Part shown: positions 10,868-19,895 of the stretch, piece by piece
Layout of the letters: every line of letters begins with the position of its first letter
Numbering within the stretch: position 1 is the stretch's first letter
NCBI RefSeq assembly: GCF_002886185.1
Contig: NZ_KZ614147.1
Span: 79,426 to 143,425, forward strand
DNA: 64,000 nt
Source: Salipaludibacillus neizhouensis
Lineage (GTDB): Bacteria > Bacillota > Bacilli > Bacillales > Salisediminibacteriaceae
Direction of reading: 5' to 3'
The notes under the pieces: model-generated
Told to the model about the DNA's origin: nothing
Databases searched by the model: none
Seen by the model: the letters and a program-made list of their open reading frames with translations, nothing else
Program-made: the position numbers and the translations under genes

Positions 10868-11641
10868 ATGAGTCTACATTATCAAGAGTATGGAGATAAA
10901 AATGCTTCATTAATGGTATTTTTGCATGGTGGTGGTGTAAGTAGTTGGATGTGGAATAAGCAAATTAAACACTTCAGTCATTACCATTGTCTTGCAATAG
11001 ATTTACCAGAGCAAGGCAAAAGCGATAATATTGAGAACTTTACAATTAGAAATAGTGCTGAGAGGATTATTGAATTAATAGAAAAATTAGCTTATGAAAA
11101 ACAAGTCATTGTCATAGGATTCTCGTTGGGGGCACAAGTTACCATTCAAATGCTGAGTATGAAACCAAGTTTGATTCATTATACAATAATAAATAGTGCG
11201 TTAGTTAGACCCTCTCCATTTATAAAAAAAATGATCGCTCCTTCTATTAAATTAACATTTCCGCTTATCAAGAATAAAAAATTTTCAAAACTTCAAGCCA
11301 AAACACTTTATCTCCAGGAGGAATACTTTGAAACATATTATAAAGAGAGTTCATCAATGAAATCAGAAACACTTGTTAGAATATTAGAAGAGAATATATC
11401 TTTCCAGATACCAGAAGGCTTTCATAAAGCGGAGTGTAATATATTGGTTACTGTTGGCGCGAGAGAAAAGACAATAATGAAAAAATCAGCAAAAGATATC
11501 GTTTCAAGCAATACTAATTGTGTAGGAATGATTATCCCTAAAGTTGGTCATGGAATCTCTTTAGCTAATCCGGATTACTTCAATGTTATGATTGAAAATT
11601 GGATAGAGGATGGTGTTCTTCTACAAGTGAATAAAAGTTAG
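10868..11641 (+). CDS. Alpha/beta-fold hydrolase
   Basis: An intact hydrolase of about 257 residues. I prefer the ATG at 10868, 9 bases after GAGAGG; a GTG at 10859 is too close to that site. Seen are the oxyanion motif LHGGGVSSWMW, the nucleophile elbow GFSLGA, and the terminal His in KVGHGISLANP. It is third in a run of co-directional genes. The substrate is unknown; a lactonase, esterase or haloperoxidase-like role is possible. Confidence 0.85.
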   Translation: MSLHYQEYGDKNASLMVFLHGGGVSSWMWNKQIKHFSHYHCLAIDLPEQGKSDNIENFTIRNSAERIIELIEKLAYEKQVIVIGFSLGAQVTIQMLSMKPSLIHYTIINSALVRPSPFIKKMIAPSIKLTFPLIKNKKFSKLQAKTLYLQEEYFETYYKESSSMKSETLVRILEENISFQIPEGFHKAECNILVTVGAREKTIMKKSAKDIVSSNTNCVGMIIPKVGHGISLANPDYFNVMIENWIEDGVLLQVNKS

Positions 11642-11712
11642 TCACCTTAAAATACAAATCTCTATCTCCTAAGAGAAGGAAAAACAAAACTATTCTTTCA
11701 ATGTCACTTGCG

Positions 11713-12792
11713 TTAGGTTCGCTTTCTATTAACATAGAATTTGATATCTTCAGGTAACTGTTCAATAATATCTTGACAGCTAACAATCTGTTCGATGTGG
11801 TAAACCCCTGATGGATACTCCTTTGTATACATGAATTCTGTTAAAATTGCTGCTACCTTACCAGTAATTCTAGATTCATTTTTTCCAATTACCGAGCATT
11901 CAAATTCTGTCGCTTTTCCATCTTTTTTTCCTGAAGCTTCTACTTTGGCACTAAACAGATCTGATCCCAAGTGAACATTTTCAAATATGCGAACAGTTGC
12001 ATTCCTTATTAATTTCACTTTAAGAACATTTAATATACCTAACTTTTTAAGTAAAGCAAAAGAAGCTGTAACAAATCGAGAGTCAAAGCAAATACGATTT
12101 GAGACACTTTTTATATGAAGGGTTTTCGGTAAAATATGCTGTTCTGCGAAATTAAAACGGTAGACAGTTCTATCTTTTATATTGTCAGGGAAAGTAGTTT
12201 TTCTTCCGTCTTCAAAGGTTTTTACTTTCTTCTTTCTGCTATCCTCAACAACCTCAAAGGAAGCATTTATATTATCAATCATCCATTCAATTCCTGCTTT
12301 TCCATGCTTCTCTCCCAGCCCAAGCATTAAAGAAATATCAGCTTTATCTATAGTATCAAAGTAAGATTTACTGTGTTGTACTAATAGATTCGTCAGTCCA
12401 GGTGATAGACCAACACTCACAACAGCAGTAGCATCTGACTCTTTAGCTGTATAATTTAGTGCCTCAATTTTTGATAAAATACTATAGGATGCAGTAATAT
12501 CAATATAGTGGATGCCATTTATCAAACAGTCTTTTATAAAATTAGTATCACTTTGGTCTATACACATTACCACAATAGATGCCTGCTTCAATATTTTGTT
12601 TTTAGCATTATTAGCGAAGAGATCGAATTCTAGTGGAATAACATTTTCGCCAGTTGTTTGAGTAAACCGCTCTGCTTTCTCAAAGTTTCTGCCAGCTGCA
12701 ATAACTTTACCTGGGAATTTACTCCCCAGGTCTTTGCAGATAACCTGCCCTACCTTTCCATACCCACCAATAACTAATATTTTATCTTTCAT
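11713..12792 (-). CDS. Saccharopine-dehydrogenase-like NAD(P)-binding protein
   Basis: 359 residues with an N-terminal Rossmann motif VIGGYGKVGQVIC (residues 7-19), the AAGRNFEKAE segment and SVGLSPGLTNLL, as in the saccharopine dehydrogenase NADP-binding family. It overlaps the preceding GNAT gene by 11 bases, so translation is likely coupled. It is last in a tetR-GNAT-dehydrogenase operon. The substrate is unknown; the family includes carboxynorspermidine and saccharopine reductases as well as uncharacterised oxidoreductases. Confidence 0.8.
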   Translation of the reverse strand: MKDKILVIGGYGKVGQVICKDLGSKFPGKVIAAGRNFEKAERFTQTTGENVIPLEFDLFANNAKNKILKQASIVVMCIDQSDTNFIKDCLINGIHYIDITASYSILSKIEALNYTAKESDATAVVSVGLSPGLTNLLVQHSKSYFDTIDKADISLMLGLGEKHGKAGIEWMIDNINASFEVVEDSRKKKVKTFEDGRKTTFPDNIKDRTVYRFNFAEQHILPKTLHIKSVSNRICFDSRFVTASFALLKKLGILNVLKVKLIRNATVRIFENVHLGSDLFSAKVEASGKKDGKATEFECSVIGKNESRITGKVAAILTEFMYTKEYPSGVYHIEQIVSCQDIIEQLPEDIKFYVNRKRT

Positions 12793-13444
12793 GCTTAAGC
12801 TCCTTTACAAAACGCTTGACGCCCGGTGTACCGATTAAAGCTTCAAAATCCGCGTTTAAGTATTCACCCTGAACCGTAAACCCATTGCGCTTCCAAGCTT
12901 TCTCTGCCGCCGTATTCCCGATTAAGCATAAGATTTGGGCACGTTTAAACCCTTCTTTAAGTGCCTCTTGTTGTACTTGCTCAAAAAGCATATCAACTAT
13001 ACCAAGCCCCTGATATTCCGGGTCAACAGCAACACATTCGATCCCCCAAGCCCCAGGCAAGTCATCGGGAAACCCCGATTCCAAAGCCAAAAGCCGTTCA
13101 AGGATGCTGTTTATGCGTAGCTCAGAATACCCCAATTCAGAGATCACCTGAAAAGCAGCTCTTTCTAAGACGTCATTTCCGTGTTTATCAGGTATATATG
13201 AACTCATTGCTGCTATTGGTTTATCTTCTGCCTCAGCAATCCAGAATCTGGATAAATGGCACCAGTGGCTTGGTCCAGTACATACCAGATGCTCTAAAAA
13301 ATTTAACGATCCACCCTCGTCTTCATCTAAAATTGTTGGCCAGGGACACTTTTCGAGATGGGACTGGGTTGCCCTAAAAATCACCCAAGCAAGAAAAGAA
13401 TGATCTTTTTCAGTTGCCCTTCTTATATTAACTTTTACTTTCAT
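12782..13444 (-). CDS. GNAT-family N-acetyltransferase
   Basis: About 220 residues. I chose the ATG at 13444 because AGGAGAGGG lies just upstream; an in-frame ATG at 13462 includes that site. The family core is CVAVDPEYQGLGIVDMLFEQ (acetyl-CoA loop) followed by EKAWKRNGF. It is sandwiched between the TetR gene and the overlapping dehydrogenase gene, so the acetyltransferase and dehydrogenase probably act on a related compound or stress controlled by that repressor. GC content is somewhat higher than in its partners. Confidence 0.85.
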   Translation of the reverse strand: MKVKVNIRRATEKDHSFLAWVIFRATQSHLEKCPWPTILDEDEGGSLNFLEHLVCTGPSHWCHLSRFWIAEAEDKPIAAMSSYIPDKHGNDVLERAAFQVISELGYSELRINSILERLLALESGFPDDLPGAWGIECVAVDPEYQGLGIVDMLFEQVQQEALKEGFKRAQILCLIGNTAAEKAWKRNGFTVQGEYLNADFEALIGTPGVKRFVKELKHER

Positions 13445-13468
13445 CTGCCCTCTCCTTTTCATGTATCA

Positions 13469-14056
13469 TTATTTTTTTAAGCCCAACCACAAATCTGTCC
13501 ACAAGTCTCGTATAAAATTATCATCGCTAATTTCTTGCACTACCATCATGTAATTAAAAACCCCCTCCATCATAATTCGAAAAGATAAAGCCATTTGTTT
13601 GGGATTTCCATTTCGAAACACCCCCTTTTCTATTCCTTCTATAAAGATTTTTTCTATCTTATCTTGTGTGTAGTAATTGTAATTCGTTACATGGTCAAAA
13701 AACGTTTCTTTTAATTGGGGTGGAGTAAAAACCGTAATTTGATTCCAGAACGACTGTATTTCTGGATATTTCATGTAGTAAGTAATGTACCGTTCAAAGA
13801 TATAATAAAGCTGAGCTTCCTCACTCATATCTTCTGCCGCATTCATCATTTCATTTATTAAGTCCATATACTCGTTAGCTAATTCTTCGTATATTGAAAA
13901 AAGCAACTCCTCTTTCCCGTTAAAATGTGCATAAATTGAAGGTGTTTTAATTCCCACCTGCATTGCAATATCCTTCATAGATGTTCCATCGTAGCCCTGA
14001 CTCGCAAATAACAAAAGAGCTTTTTTTTTGATTTCGTCTTTGGTTGAATTACTCAA
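13469..14056 (-). CDS. TetR/AcrR-family transcriptional regulator
   Basis: 195 residues with an N-terminal TetR helix-turn-helix (ALLLFASQGYDGTSMKDIA, then VGIKTPSIYAHFNGKEELL). The rest is an all-helical ligand-binding domain with no assignable ligand. It heads the operon with a GNAT and a dehydrogenase gene. A near-perfect 20-bp palindrome lies 17 bases upstream of its start, so autorepression of the whole operon is likely. Confidence 0.9.
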   Translation of the reverse strand: MSNSTKDEIKKKALLLFASQGYDGTSMKDIAMQVGIKTPSIYAHFNGKEELLFSIYEELANEYMDLINEMMNAAEDMSEEAQLYYIFERYITYYMKYPEIQSFWNQITVFTPPQLKETFFDHVTNYNYYTQDKIEKIFIEGIEKGVFRNGNPKQMALSFRIMMEGVFNYMMVVQEISDDNFIRDLWTDLWLGLKK

Positions 14057-14073
14057 TTCATCTTACCTCTTTC

Positions 14074-14093
14074 CCTAACTAATATTCGTTAGG
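14074..14093. promoter_or_regulatory. Palindromic operator for the TetR-family regulator
   Basis: CCTAACTAATATTCGTTAGG is symmetric at 18 of 20 positions and sits immediately upstream of the tetR start, a common place and size for TetR-family operators. Confidence 0.7.
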
Positions 14094-14463
14094 TAAACTT
14101 TATATTACTTCTTTTTGATTGTCAATTGTCTTTTGTATTAAGTTTTACAATATAAAGGTCAGAACGCAGAGGAAAAAATCGAGCTTTTTTTCACTCTTTT
14201 TTCGTATTAATGTTTTGAGGTTGAGTATTGTCCACAAAGCATGAGATAGAAGGGAAATTAAGCGTGTTCTGATCCCTTCAAGATCGAGGAAAAGAGCGAA
14301 GGAATGTCATGGGAAAGAGCGTATGATGGATATCATAATTCAAATGTTTTTTACGTAGGTACCCTATTCATTTCTGTCTAAATCTTGTATGGCAAACTTG
14401 CATAAGAAGTGAACATAATACTTTCATTATTTCCGTTTTATCCATTAAAGCAACGTAGTTTTG
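14094..14463. other. Gene-free stretch with a dispersed-repeat copy
   Basis: No convincing gene. The right part (about 14311-14354) reads GGAAAGAGCGTATGATGG ... CAAATGTTTTTTAC and is a diverged copy of a segment at 38910-38952, 24 kb away. It is rich in GAAAA/AGCG-type words like the stretch at 38767-38998. Confidence 0.45.
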
Positions 14464-15246
14464 TTACTGTGAAAATTCTTTATATTGTTCCAAAACATTA
14501 ATCAAAAATTTTATATCGTATCCAGAAACTTCATTTATTTTATACGCCCATTTTTCTATTGAATCTAACTCCTGTTCAACAAATAAACCTTCACTTGTAC
14601 TTAAAAAACTTTCCCAATTGCTAAATTCCCAATGTGCTATTTCATTTTTATAAGGAATTCTACATTCTAATAAAGGCTTTGGATTAATCAAATTCTGAGA
14701 ATGTTCAGCGGCCAGCAAGAAGTAGTCAATATCTATTGGGTCAATATTATATACTTGTTTAGAAACCTTACCATTTGGTCTGTGATAAAGAATTTCTAAA
14801 TCTTGTCCTTTTGGTATCACCTGCACGTCTGCACCAGGAAAAAACCCGCTAAGTTTTTTATCTGTATAATTTTCATTATTTTTATCAATCAGGATTGGGT
14901 TTATCCATTGATCACCTAAATCACACAAATAAAAATTTCCTGATTCATCCACAGCGATTACTGCAACATGAGCATTTTCACTGTTTAATTGTTGACCAAT
15001 TGGATATGCAGTAATTCCATCTTTTTGTAATTCATCGAGCAACCATATTGCAAGGTCAAAACAGTTTCCAGATATACCATACTGACTTCGATGTTTCTTC
15101 ATTAATGCAACATCCCGTTGTTTTTTATGACTCTCTTGATTATAAAACCATAATTTAGTTAATCTTTCCATAGGAAAACCATCAAATTTCCTCCATACGT
15201 TAAGAATATTCTGAGGTGCAAACATATCCACAACACCTACTTTCAA
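14464..15246 (-). CDS. Uncharacterised protein with Cys-His-Asp (NAT/transglutaminase-like) motifs
   Basis: 260 residues. A Cys in SGNCFDLAIWLLDELQ (about Cys62), a His in NAHVAVIAVD (about His93) and an Asp in YLCDLGDQW (109 or 112) follow the order and spacing of the catalytic triad in arylamine N-acetyltransferases and transglutaminases. The rest is not recognised. It lies close downstream of a histidine phosphatase gene in the same direction (34-base gap). An arylamine acetyltransferase-like or thiol-hydrolase role is possible but unproven. Confidence 0.6.
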   Translation of the reverse strand: MKVGVVDMFAPQNILNVWRKFDGFPMERLTKLWFYNQESHKKQRDVALMKKHRSQYGISGNCFDLAIWLLDELQKDGITAYPIGQQLNSENAHVAVIAVDESGNFYLCDLGDQWINPILIDKNNENYTDKKLSGFFPGADVQVIPKGQDLEILYHRPNGKVSKQVYNIDPIDIDYFLLAAEHSQNLINPKPLLECRIPYKNEIAHWEFSNWESFLSTSEGLFVEQELDSIEKWAYKINEVSGYDIKFLINVLEQYKEFSQ

Positions 15247-15280
15247 ATTTACTATTATATCCCATCAAGGGTGAACCTCA

Positions 15281-15841
15281 CTATGTTTTCCCCCATATTC
15301 TTTGAACATCTATGAGTTTCTTTCCGTTAAACGATAGTTTATATATATTCGGCATTTCGAGTTCTTTCCAAAAATCGAAACCATATTGATTATCGAAATA
15401 GTTCATAATTAACACCATTATATTACCATGAGTACCGATTACTACATTCTTACCTATATTGCTATCTAATACTTTGAAAGTAGCATTGATACCCCTTTTT
15501 TGAGCAATCCTATTCGATTCTCCGCCTTTCCATGAAAAATCATAGTCTTTCCAAACTTTTGTAATGGCTACTTCAAAATCTTCTACAGGGTGTTCCGCTA
15601 AGATGCGTTCTTTAAAACCATCCAATAGCTTAATCTCTTTATCTATGTATTTTGAAATCCCTTCAACTGTTTGGATTGCACGTTTATATGGGCTTGAATA
15701 GACATAATCGATAGCTTCTCTTTTAAGTAATTCGGTTACAATGTTTGCATCGATAAACCCACGTTTAGACAAAGGTCTTCCTAACTCGTCTGAGTTATAT
15801 GTAGAATGAGCATGTCTAACAAAATACAAATTTGTTTGCAA
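15281..15841 (-). CDS. Histidine phosphatase superfamily protein
   Basis: About 186 residues. The phosphoglycerate-mutase-like R-H motif is LYFVRHAHSTYNSDELGRPLS, with the phosphate-accepting His in RHAH; the YSSPYKRAIQT block and the second catalytic His in GTHGN are also present. I prefer a TTG start at 15841 about 10 bases after GGAGGG; an in-frame ATG at 15865 precedes that site. The substrate is unknown. Confidence 0.85.
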   Translation of the reverse strand: MQTNLYFVRHAHSTYNSDELGRPLSKRGFIDANIVTELLKREAIDYVYSSPYKRAIQTVEGISKYIDKEIKLLDGFKERILAEHPVEDFEVAITKVWKDYDFSWKGGESNRIAQKRGINATFKVLDSNIGKNVVIGTHGNIMVLIMNYFDNQYGFDFWKELEMPNIYKLSFNGKKLIDVQRIWGKT

Positions 15842-15961
15842 ACTAATCAAACCCTCCATACTCATCTGGATTACTTAGACTTTCTCATCAGAAGATTGCC
15901 CCTCCGCTTCACATTGTCTAATTACGTAGATGTTTTTATTCATACTTACGCCTTTACAAAC

Positions 15962-16048
15962 TTACTCTTCATTTTTCTCTGCCCGTTTAATACTCTCTTT
16001 TAAATACTCGGGAGCATTAGGATGTTCATATACTTGTTGAGCTGTCAT
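15962..16048 (-). other. Possible C-terminal gene remnant
   Basis: A 28-codon frame with a protein-like sequence (QQVYEHPNAPEYLKESIKRA) ends in TAA at 15962. It has no clear ribosome site or upstream extension. It looks like the tail of a lost gene; I cannot name the family. Confidence 0.25.
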
Positions 16049-16130
16049 CCAATTCACAGTCAACCTTCGTTAAACGGCATTAATTCCACTTTCCGCATTA
16101 CCCCTCCTCCAAATCGTTCCACCTGTATTT

Positions 16131-16601
16131 TTAATTTATATCCCCCAAATAAACAGGTAAATCCTTACCCGCAATATAATCAATTATGTATTTCCTCACT
16201 GTCTGAGGGTAAAGTCTGTAGTTCAAAAACTCTGATAACGGCAACCATTCTACACCGATTTGACCATCATCAGGGACTATTCCATTGCCTATTTCTTTAT
16301 TTTCTTCTTTAATCTTACATAAAAACATATATTCCGTTTGATGCACTTCTGAATCAAATTCAAAATGCTCATGATTTTTCCCGATGTATTCTCGGATAAA
16401 TATTAGATCAGCAATTTCTATATCAACATTGATTCCCTCTATACATTCCCTTTGTAATGTTTGATGAAGGTTTTCCCCATGTTCTTGACCGCCGCCAGGT
16501 AAAAGAAAATAGTAGCCGTCTTTATCCTGCTTCTTAATTGCTAACAATTTATCATCTTGAACTATAACAGCCTTTGCTGAATTTCTAATTCCCATTTTCA
16601 T
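16131..16601 (-). CDS. Nudix hydrolase with an altered Nudix box
   Basis: 156 residues with a Nudix fold: KAVIVQDDKLLAIKK strand, then LPGGGQEHGENLHQTLQREC. The Nudix box should run G-x5-E-x7-R-E-U-x-E-E-x-G-U; here RECIEGINVDI appears to have lost two residues (the E-T of E-E-T-G), removing one metal-binding Glu. The enzyme may therefore be impaired. The DNA shows no frameshift. Downstream features (EWLPLSEF) are normal for MutT-like proteins. Confidence 0.8.
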   Translation of the reverse strand: MKMGIRNSAKAVIVQDDKLLAIKKQDKDGYYFLLPGGGQEHGENLHQTLQRECIEGINVDIEIADLIFIREYIGKNHEHFEFDSEVHQTEYMFLCKIKEENKEIGNGIVPDDGQIGVEWLPLSEFLNYRLYPQTVRKYIIDYIAGKDLPVYLGDIN

Positions 16602-16693
16602 ACCCCCAATGTCTTACAAATTATTTATTTGAAAACCTGCTAAAAAATGTTTGTTTCTACAGCTATTTATTTAAGTGAAAACACCTTACTTTA

Positions 16694-17092
16694 TTAATCA
16701 TGTTTTTTAGTTTCTTTAAATACTATATTTATTAAATCATCCAGGGTTCCAATGCACTTCTTTACCTCAGATAGATGATAAAACGTACTTGTTGTAGTAT
16801 AGTTATTTACTTCTTCATTTGGTGAATAAAGAAATACTTTTTTGCTTTGCCCAAGTACTATACCCATTTCAATATGACTTCCTTTCCCTGCAGGAAGTAG
16901 GACTATAATAAAATCTGCTTCAATTACTGCATCTTTTTCTTCCTGACCTATCACTTTTAACTCATCAATCGTTGAAGCTCTTTCATTTTTAGTCCAATCA
17001 TATGTGAGAATATAGCCTCTCTTTATCAGTTCCTTACTAACAAAACGCACATTTTCTATATTCTTAAAACTTGATGCGGTATAAAATTTCAT
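16694..17092 (-). CDS. Nucleoside 2-deoxyribosyltransferase-like protein
   Basis: 132 residues. FYTASSFKN at the N-terminus and the LLPAGKGSHIEMGIVLGQSKK block are characteristic of the nucleoside deoxyribosyltransferase-like fold, with the conserved Glu of G-S-H-I-E acting as nucleophile in characterised members. The ATG follows GGGGGAGGA. It stands upstream of a Nudix gene in the same direction, which would fit nucleotide metabolism or sanitation. Confidence 0.75.
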   Translation of the reverse strand: MKFYTASSFKNIENVRFVSKELIKRGYILTYDWTKNERASTIDELKVIGQEEKDAVIEADFIIVLLPAGKGSHIEMGIVLGQSKKVFLYSPNEEVNNYTTTSTFYHLSEVKKCIGTLDDLINIVFKETKKHD

Positions 17093-17185
17093 TGTCCTCC
17101 CCCAAATACTTTATATATTAAACACGTACTTTTCCCAACAAGAAGATCCTTATTCTCTATTCGGGAATCGGTTCCTGTAATAAAA

Positions 17186-17335
17186 TTAAGTAAATATTAG
17201 ATCTAAATAATCTCCATGACCTCTTATAATATCAATTACATCCTTAGACGATATCCAAAATAATGGAATGTTAGTCCTTCTTCCTCTCCCCACATGCTGG
17301 TTCGTGATCCTATTGTTCAAGAACATCTGATACAT
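17186..17335 (-). CDS. Short hypothetical ORF (49 aa), possible remnant
   Basis: A 49-codon frame with plausible protein composition (GRGRRTNIPLFWISSKDVID, then IIRGHGDYLDLIFT). It has no clear ribosome site and no family I recognise. It fills the gap between the kinase-like and deoxyribosyltransferase-like genes and may be the C-terminal end of a lost gene. Confidence 0.25.
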   Translation of the reverse strand: MYQMFLNNRITNQHVGRGRRTNIPLFWISSKDVIDIIRGHGDYLDLIFT

Positions 17336-17364
17336 TAATCTTTAAATATATCTAACTTATAAAC

Positions 17365-18015
17365 TTACTCAACATTAAAATTAACTTTTTCCACGATTAC
17401 CTCTTCATTGGAATTTCTTAAAACAATATCAAAATTTCGGTGAAAAGGATGCATAAACAAATCATATTGAATTCTACGCTCTTCATGAGAGTGCCTTAGA
17501 TAATTAATATCAGTTCCTCTCTCCGAAACATCTCGTTCACTTCTTCTCATTAACTCCGTTTCTCCATCAGTATATAGATAAACGGTTAAATCAAACAAAT
17601 CTAGATTGATAAATGCAACACTCATTCCTTCAACAATGGTCACTTTATTTTTTGAAGAGAGAAAAGTGCTTTCCATATAATGTGTCCCTATTGTATAAAG
17701 ATCAAATCCATTCTTAATCATGTTTATGTCTCTCTCTAAAGCTGATAAATTATGAGCAGTAGGGTGGCATGCTGTCATTTTATAATGATGATTCCTATTT
17801 ATGTATTCATAGTCTATAACAGAGTATTTCCTAAGATTAGAGCCAATAATATATGGGTCAGTATTAATATAATTCACATCTTTTTGTTCCAATAGTTTTT
17901 CAAGATCATTTGCAAACGTTGTCTTTCCAGAAGCACCATGACCTGAAATCCCAATGATTATTTTTTTATCATTATTGTTAATCAAACTGGCTATACCATG
18001 TAATATCTTGTCCAT
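17365..18015 (-). CDS. Uridine-kinase-like P-loop NTPase
   Basis: 216 residues. A P-loop GHGASGKT (residues 25-32) follows a beta strand (IIIGISG), and the lid/base-binding region has YTDGETELMRRSERDVSERG. It is shorter than true uridine kinase Udk and similar to the many uridine-kinase-like proteins of Bacillaceae. The ATG is preceded by GGGGGAG at short spacing. Phosphoryl transfer from ATP is expected; the acceptor is unknown. Confidence 0.8.
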   Translation of the reverse strand: MDKILHGIASLINNNDKKIIIGISGHGASGKTTFANDLEKLLEQKDVNYINTDPYIIGSNLRKYSVIDYEYINRNHHYKMTACHPTAHNLSALERDINMIKNGFDLYTIGTHYMESTFLSSKNKVTIVEGMSVAFINLDLFDLTVYLYTDGETELMRRSERDVSERGTDINYLRHSHEERRIQYDLFMHPFHRNFDIVLRNSNEEVIVEKVNFNVE

Positions 18016-18110
18016 ACTCCCCCACCCATTTTCTTTTTTATTAGTTAATGTTGATTAAGCATGGAATAATAGCGATAGCCATTCCAACCAAGAATCGATA
18101 ATATAGGATG

Positions 18111-18392
18111 TTATAATAACTGCAAAAAAAGGTTAACTAACAAATTAACAACGGTCTTGAATAGTTTGTTTTTAACCCTATATCCAGCAGATGCTTTAAC
18201 TTCATTATTTTCAATAACGGCAACTAAATTAAAACCATAATTATCTTGTAATCCTCTAATTTTTTCTAAAAATGTATCCTCTTTTAAATGAGGACGTAAT
18301 TGTTTAAAAGTACTAGACGTAGATAGAATTTCTGAATCGTGTTTCAATAATTTACAATTGGTTGCATTCCTTTTTTCTCCCTTCTTGTTCAA
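18111..18392 (-). pseudogene. GNAT acetyltransferase fragment (N-terminal part)
   Basis: The frame has a GNAT N-terminus (FKQLRPHLKEDTFLEKIRGL, then VAVIENNEVKASAGYRV) but ends 25 residues later in unrelated sequence, before the acetyl-CoA motif. The second half of the protein is absent from the flanking DNA. It is taken as a 3'-truncated pseudogene. Confidence 0.65.
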
Positions 18393-18632
18393 TTAACCCC
18401 GTTAACGACAATGCGTCACAAATTCTGCATCTATTTTAACATAATATTACAATTACATTTTAATTAATAAAAATAAACACAGCAAATAGCATACCAATTA
18501 ACCTAAAGGGAAATTGTAATTTTAGGCTGTTTTCGAAGACTTTGTTGTTTCCCATTAAAAAGTTGTGCTTACTCTGTTATAATTAGTTTGGTATAATCTA
18601 CCAGCGTACAAAACAAGGAGGAATACCATTCA

Positions 18633-19109
18633 ATGAATGTAAATGATTTAATACTTTTAAACTTTGAGGAAGTAAGACGTAGGAGTATAACGGTTTGGAA
18701 AGCAATTCCTGAGCAAATGCTGAATTGGAAACCTGATGAAGATGCTCTTACTTGTGCAGAAATGATTAGACATTTAGTAGAAGGTGAGTTTCTTTATCAC
18801 CAACTTCTTATAGCAAGAGGCAGTAAAGGATTAACCAATCTATCTAATCCTTTTGAAAACAAGGATTTTACATCAGTAGATAACGAAATTTTATTTGCAC
18901 AGCCATATCGTGAAAATTTCTTGAAATACATTAAGACAATTAGTAAAAGCGATTTAGAGAATATAGAAATAGACCGTTCAAACGTAGGCTATGTTAGGAC
19001 ACTCGGGGATATGTTATTGCGTATCGCTTACCACGAATCTGTTCACACTGGTCAGTTATTAGATTATATGAGAACAATGGGTATTGACCGCCCTAATATA
19101 TGGGATTAA
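18633..19109 (+). CDS. DinB-family protein
   Basis: 158 residues, full length for the DinB/YfiT four-helix-bundle family. The likely metal triad is His47 (EMIRHLVEGE), His134 and His138 (AYHESVHTGQ). Family members include metal-dependent thiol S-transferases; the substrate here is unknown. The ATG follows AAGGAGGA with good spacing. It has its own terminator and is a monocistronic unit. Confidence 0.9.
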   Translation: MNVNDLILLNFEEVRRRSITVWKAIPEQMLNWKPDEDALTCAEMIRHLVEGEFLYHQLLIARGSKGLTNLSNPFENKDFTSVDNEILFAQPYRENFLKYIKTISKSDLENIEIDRSNVGYVRTLGDMLLRIAYHESVHTGQLLDYMRTMGIDRPNIWD

Positions 19110-19117
19110 TGGTTTAG

Positions 19118-19145
19118 AACAAGACTTTAAGGAGTCTTGTTTTTT
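19118..19145 (+). terminator. Terminator after dinB-like gene
   Basis: Perfect 9-bp stem AACAAGACT / AGTCTTGTT, 6-base loop, followed by a T run. Confidence 0.9.
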
Positions 19146-19492
19146 ATGCAATACCCCTTAAAACCTTAAAAGATAATGGTAAGTTTGTGTTTAGTGTTCA
19201 ACATCCCCTCACTACTTCATCTTTTATAAGCAAACAAGCAGGAGATAAGCGTGGGAACTGGATAGTTGATGACTATTTTCTCGAAGGGGAAAGAAAAGAA
19301 CCTTGGATTGAACAAATAGTAGTGAAATACAATCGAACAATAGAACATTACTTTAAAACTCTTACTAAATGTGGTTTTTCAGTAGTTGACTTACGCGAAG
19401 GAACGCCAAGACGCGAACATTTTACCAATGTTGAAGAGTTCTCAAGAAGACTAAGAAACCCAGTCATTCTGGCTTTTTCTTGTACCAAGTGA
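19146..19492 (+). pseudogene. SAM-dependent methyltransferase, C-terminal fragment
   Basis: The open frame reads PLKTLKDNGKFVFSVQHPLT, then WIEQIVVKYNRTIEHYFKTL and FSVVDLREG, which is the second half of class I methyltransferases (after motif III). The SAM-binding N-terminal half is missing; the fragment begins right at the T run of the previous terminator, so a recombination joined it there. A GTG at 19187 could start a 101-residue product, unlikely to be active. Confidence 0.65.
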
Positions 19493-19512
19493 ACAGTTGA
19501 ATAGATAAATTT

Positions 19513-19540
19513 AAAACGCTTGGAATTCAAGCGTTTTTCT
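19513..19540 (+). terminator. Terminator after the methyltransferase fragment
   Basis: Perfect 10-bp stem AAAACGCTTG / CAAGCGTTTT, 5-base loop, followed by T and C residues. Confidence 0.8.
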
Positions 19541-19841
19541 TTGCGATTTAGATTGTTAATTCCGTTTCAATAGTAACACTAATTCAACTGTTATTTTCAT
19601 TATTTTTTTAGTTTTTCTCTCCCTAAACGGAACCGTTACACAACTACATGTAGCTTTGAAACAAAGTTTGATTAAAAGTATCGTGTGAGCTGCATTTTAT
19701 GGTAAATTGAAATAATACATTTTGAAAAAAGACTGATCAAGATGTATTAATTCCTTGTGAATTAATATACAATTTTTATAAAAAAGTTTGATCATTTTCT
19801 TTTCTGTTATTCAAGTAAACCGCCCGTTGAATAAAAAGGCA
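19541..19841. other. Gene-free AT-rich stretch
   Basis: I see no gene, repeat or regulatory site I can name. The frames are short and broken. Confidence 0.4.
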
Positions 19842-19876
19842 CCAAAAAACCTCTCTTGAAACTAGAGAGGTTTTCA
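19842..19876 (-). terminator. Terminator for the nitroreductase gene
   Basis: Perfect 9-bp stem AACCTCTCT / AGAGAGGTT with a 7-base loop. The A run on its left side reads as a U tract in minus-strand transcripts, 20 bases past the nitroreductase stop. Confidence 0.8.
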
Positions 19877-19895
19877 TAACTCGAATTTTAAGACA

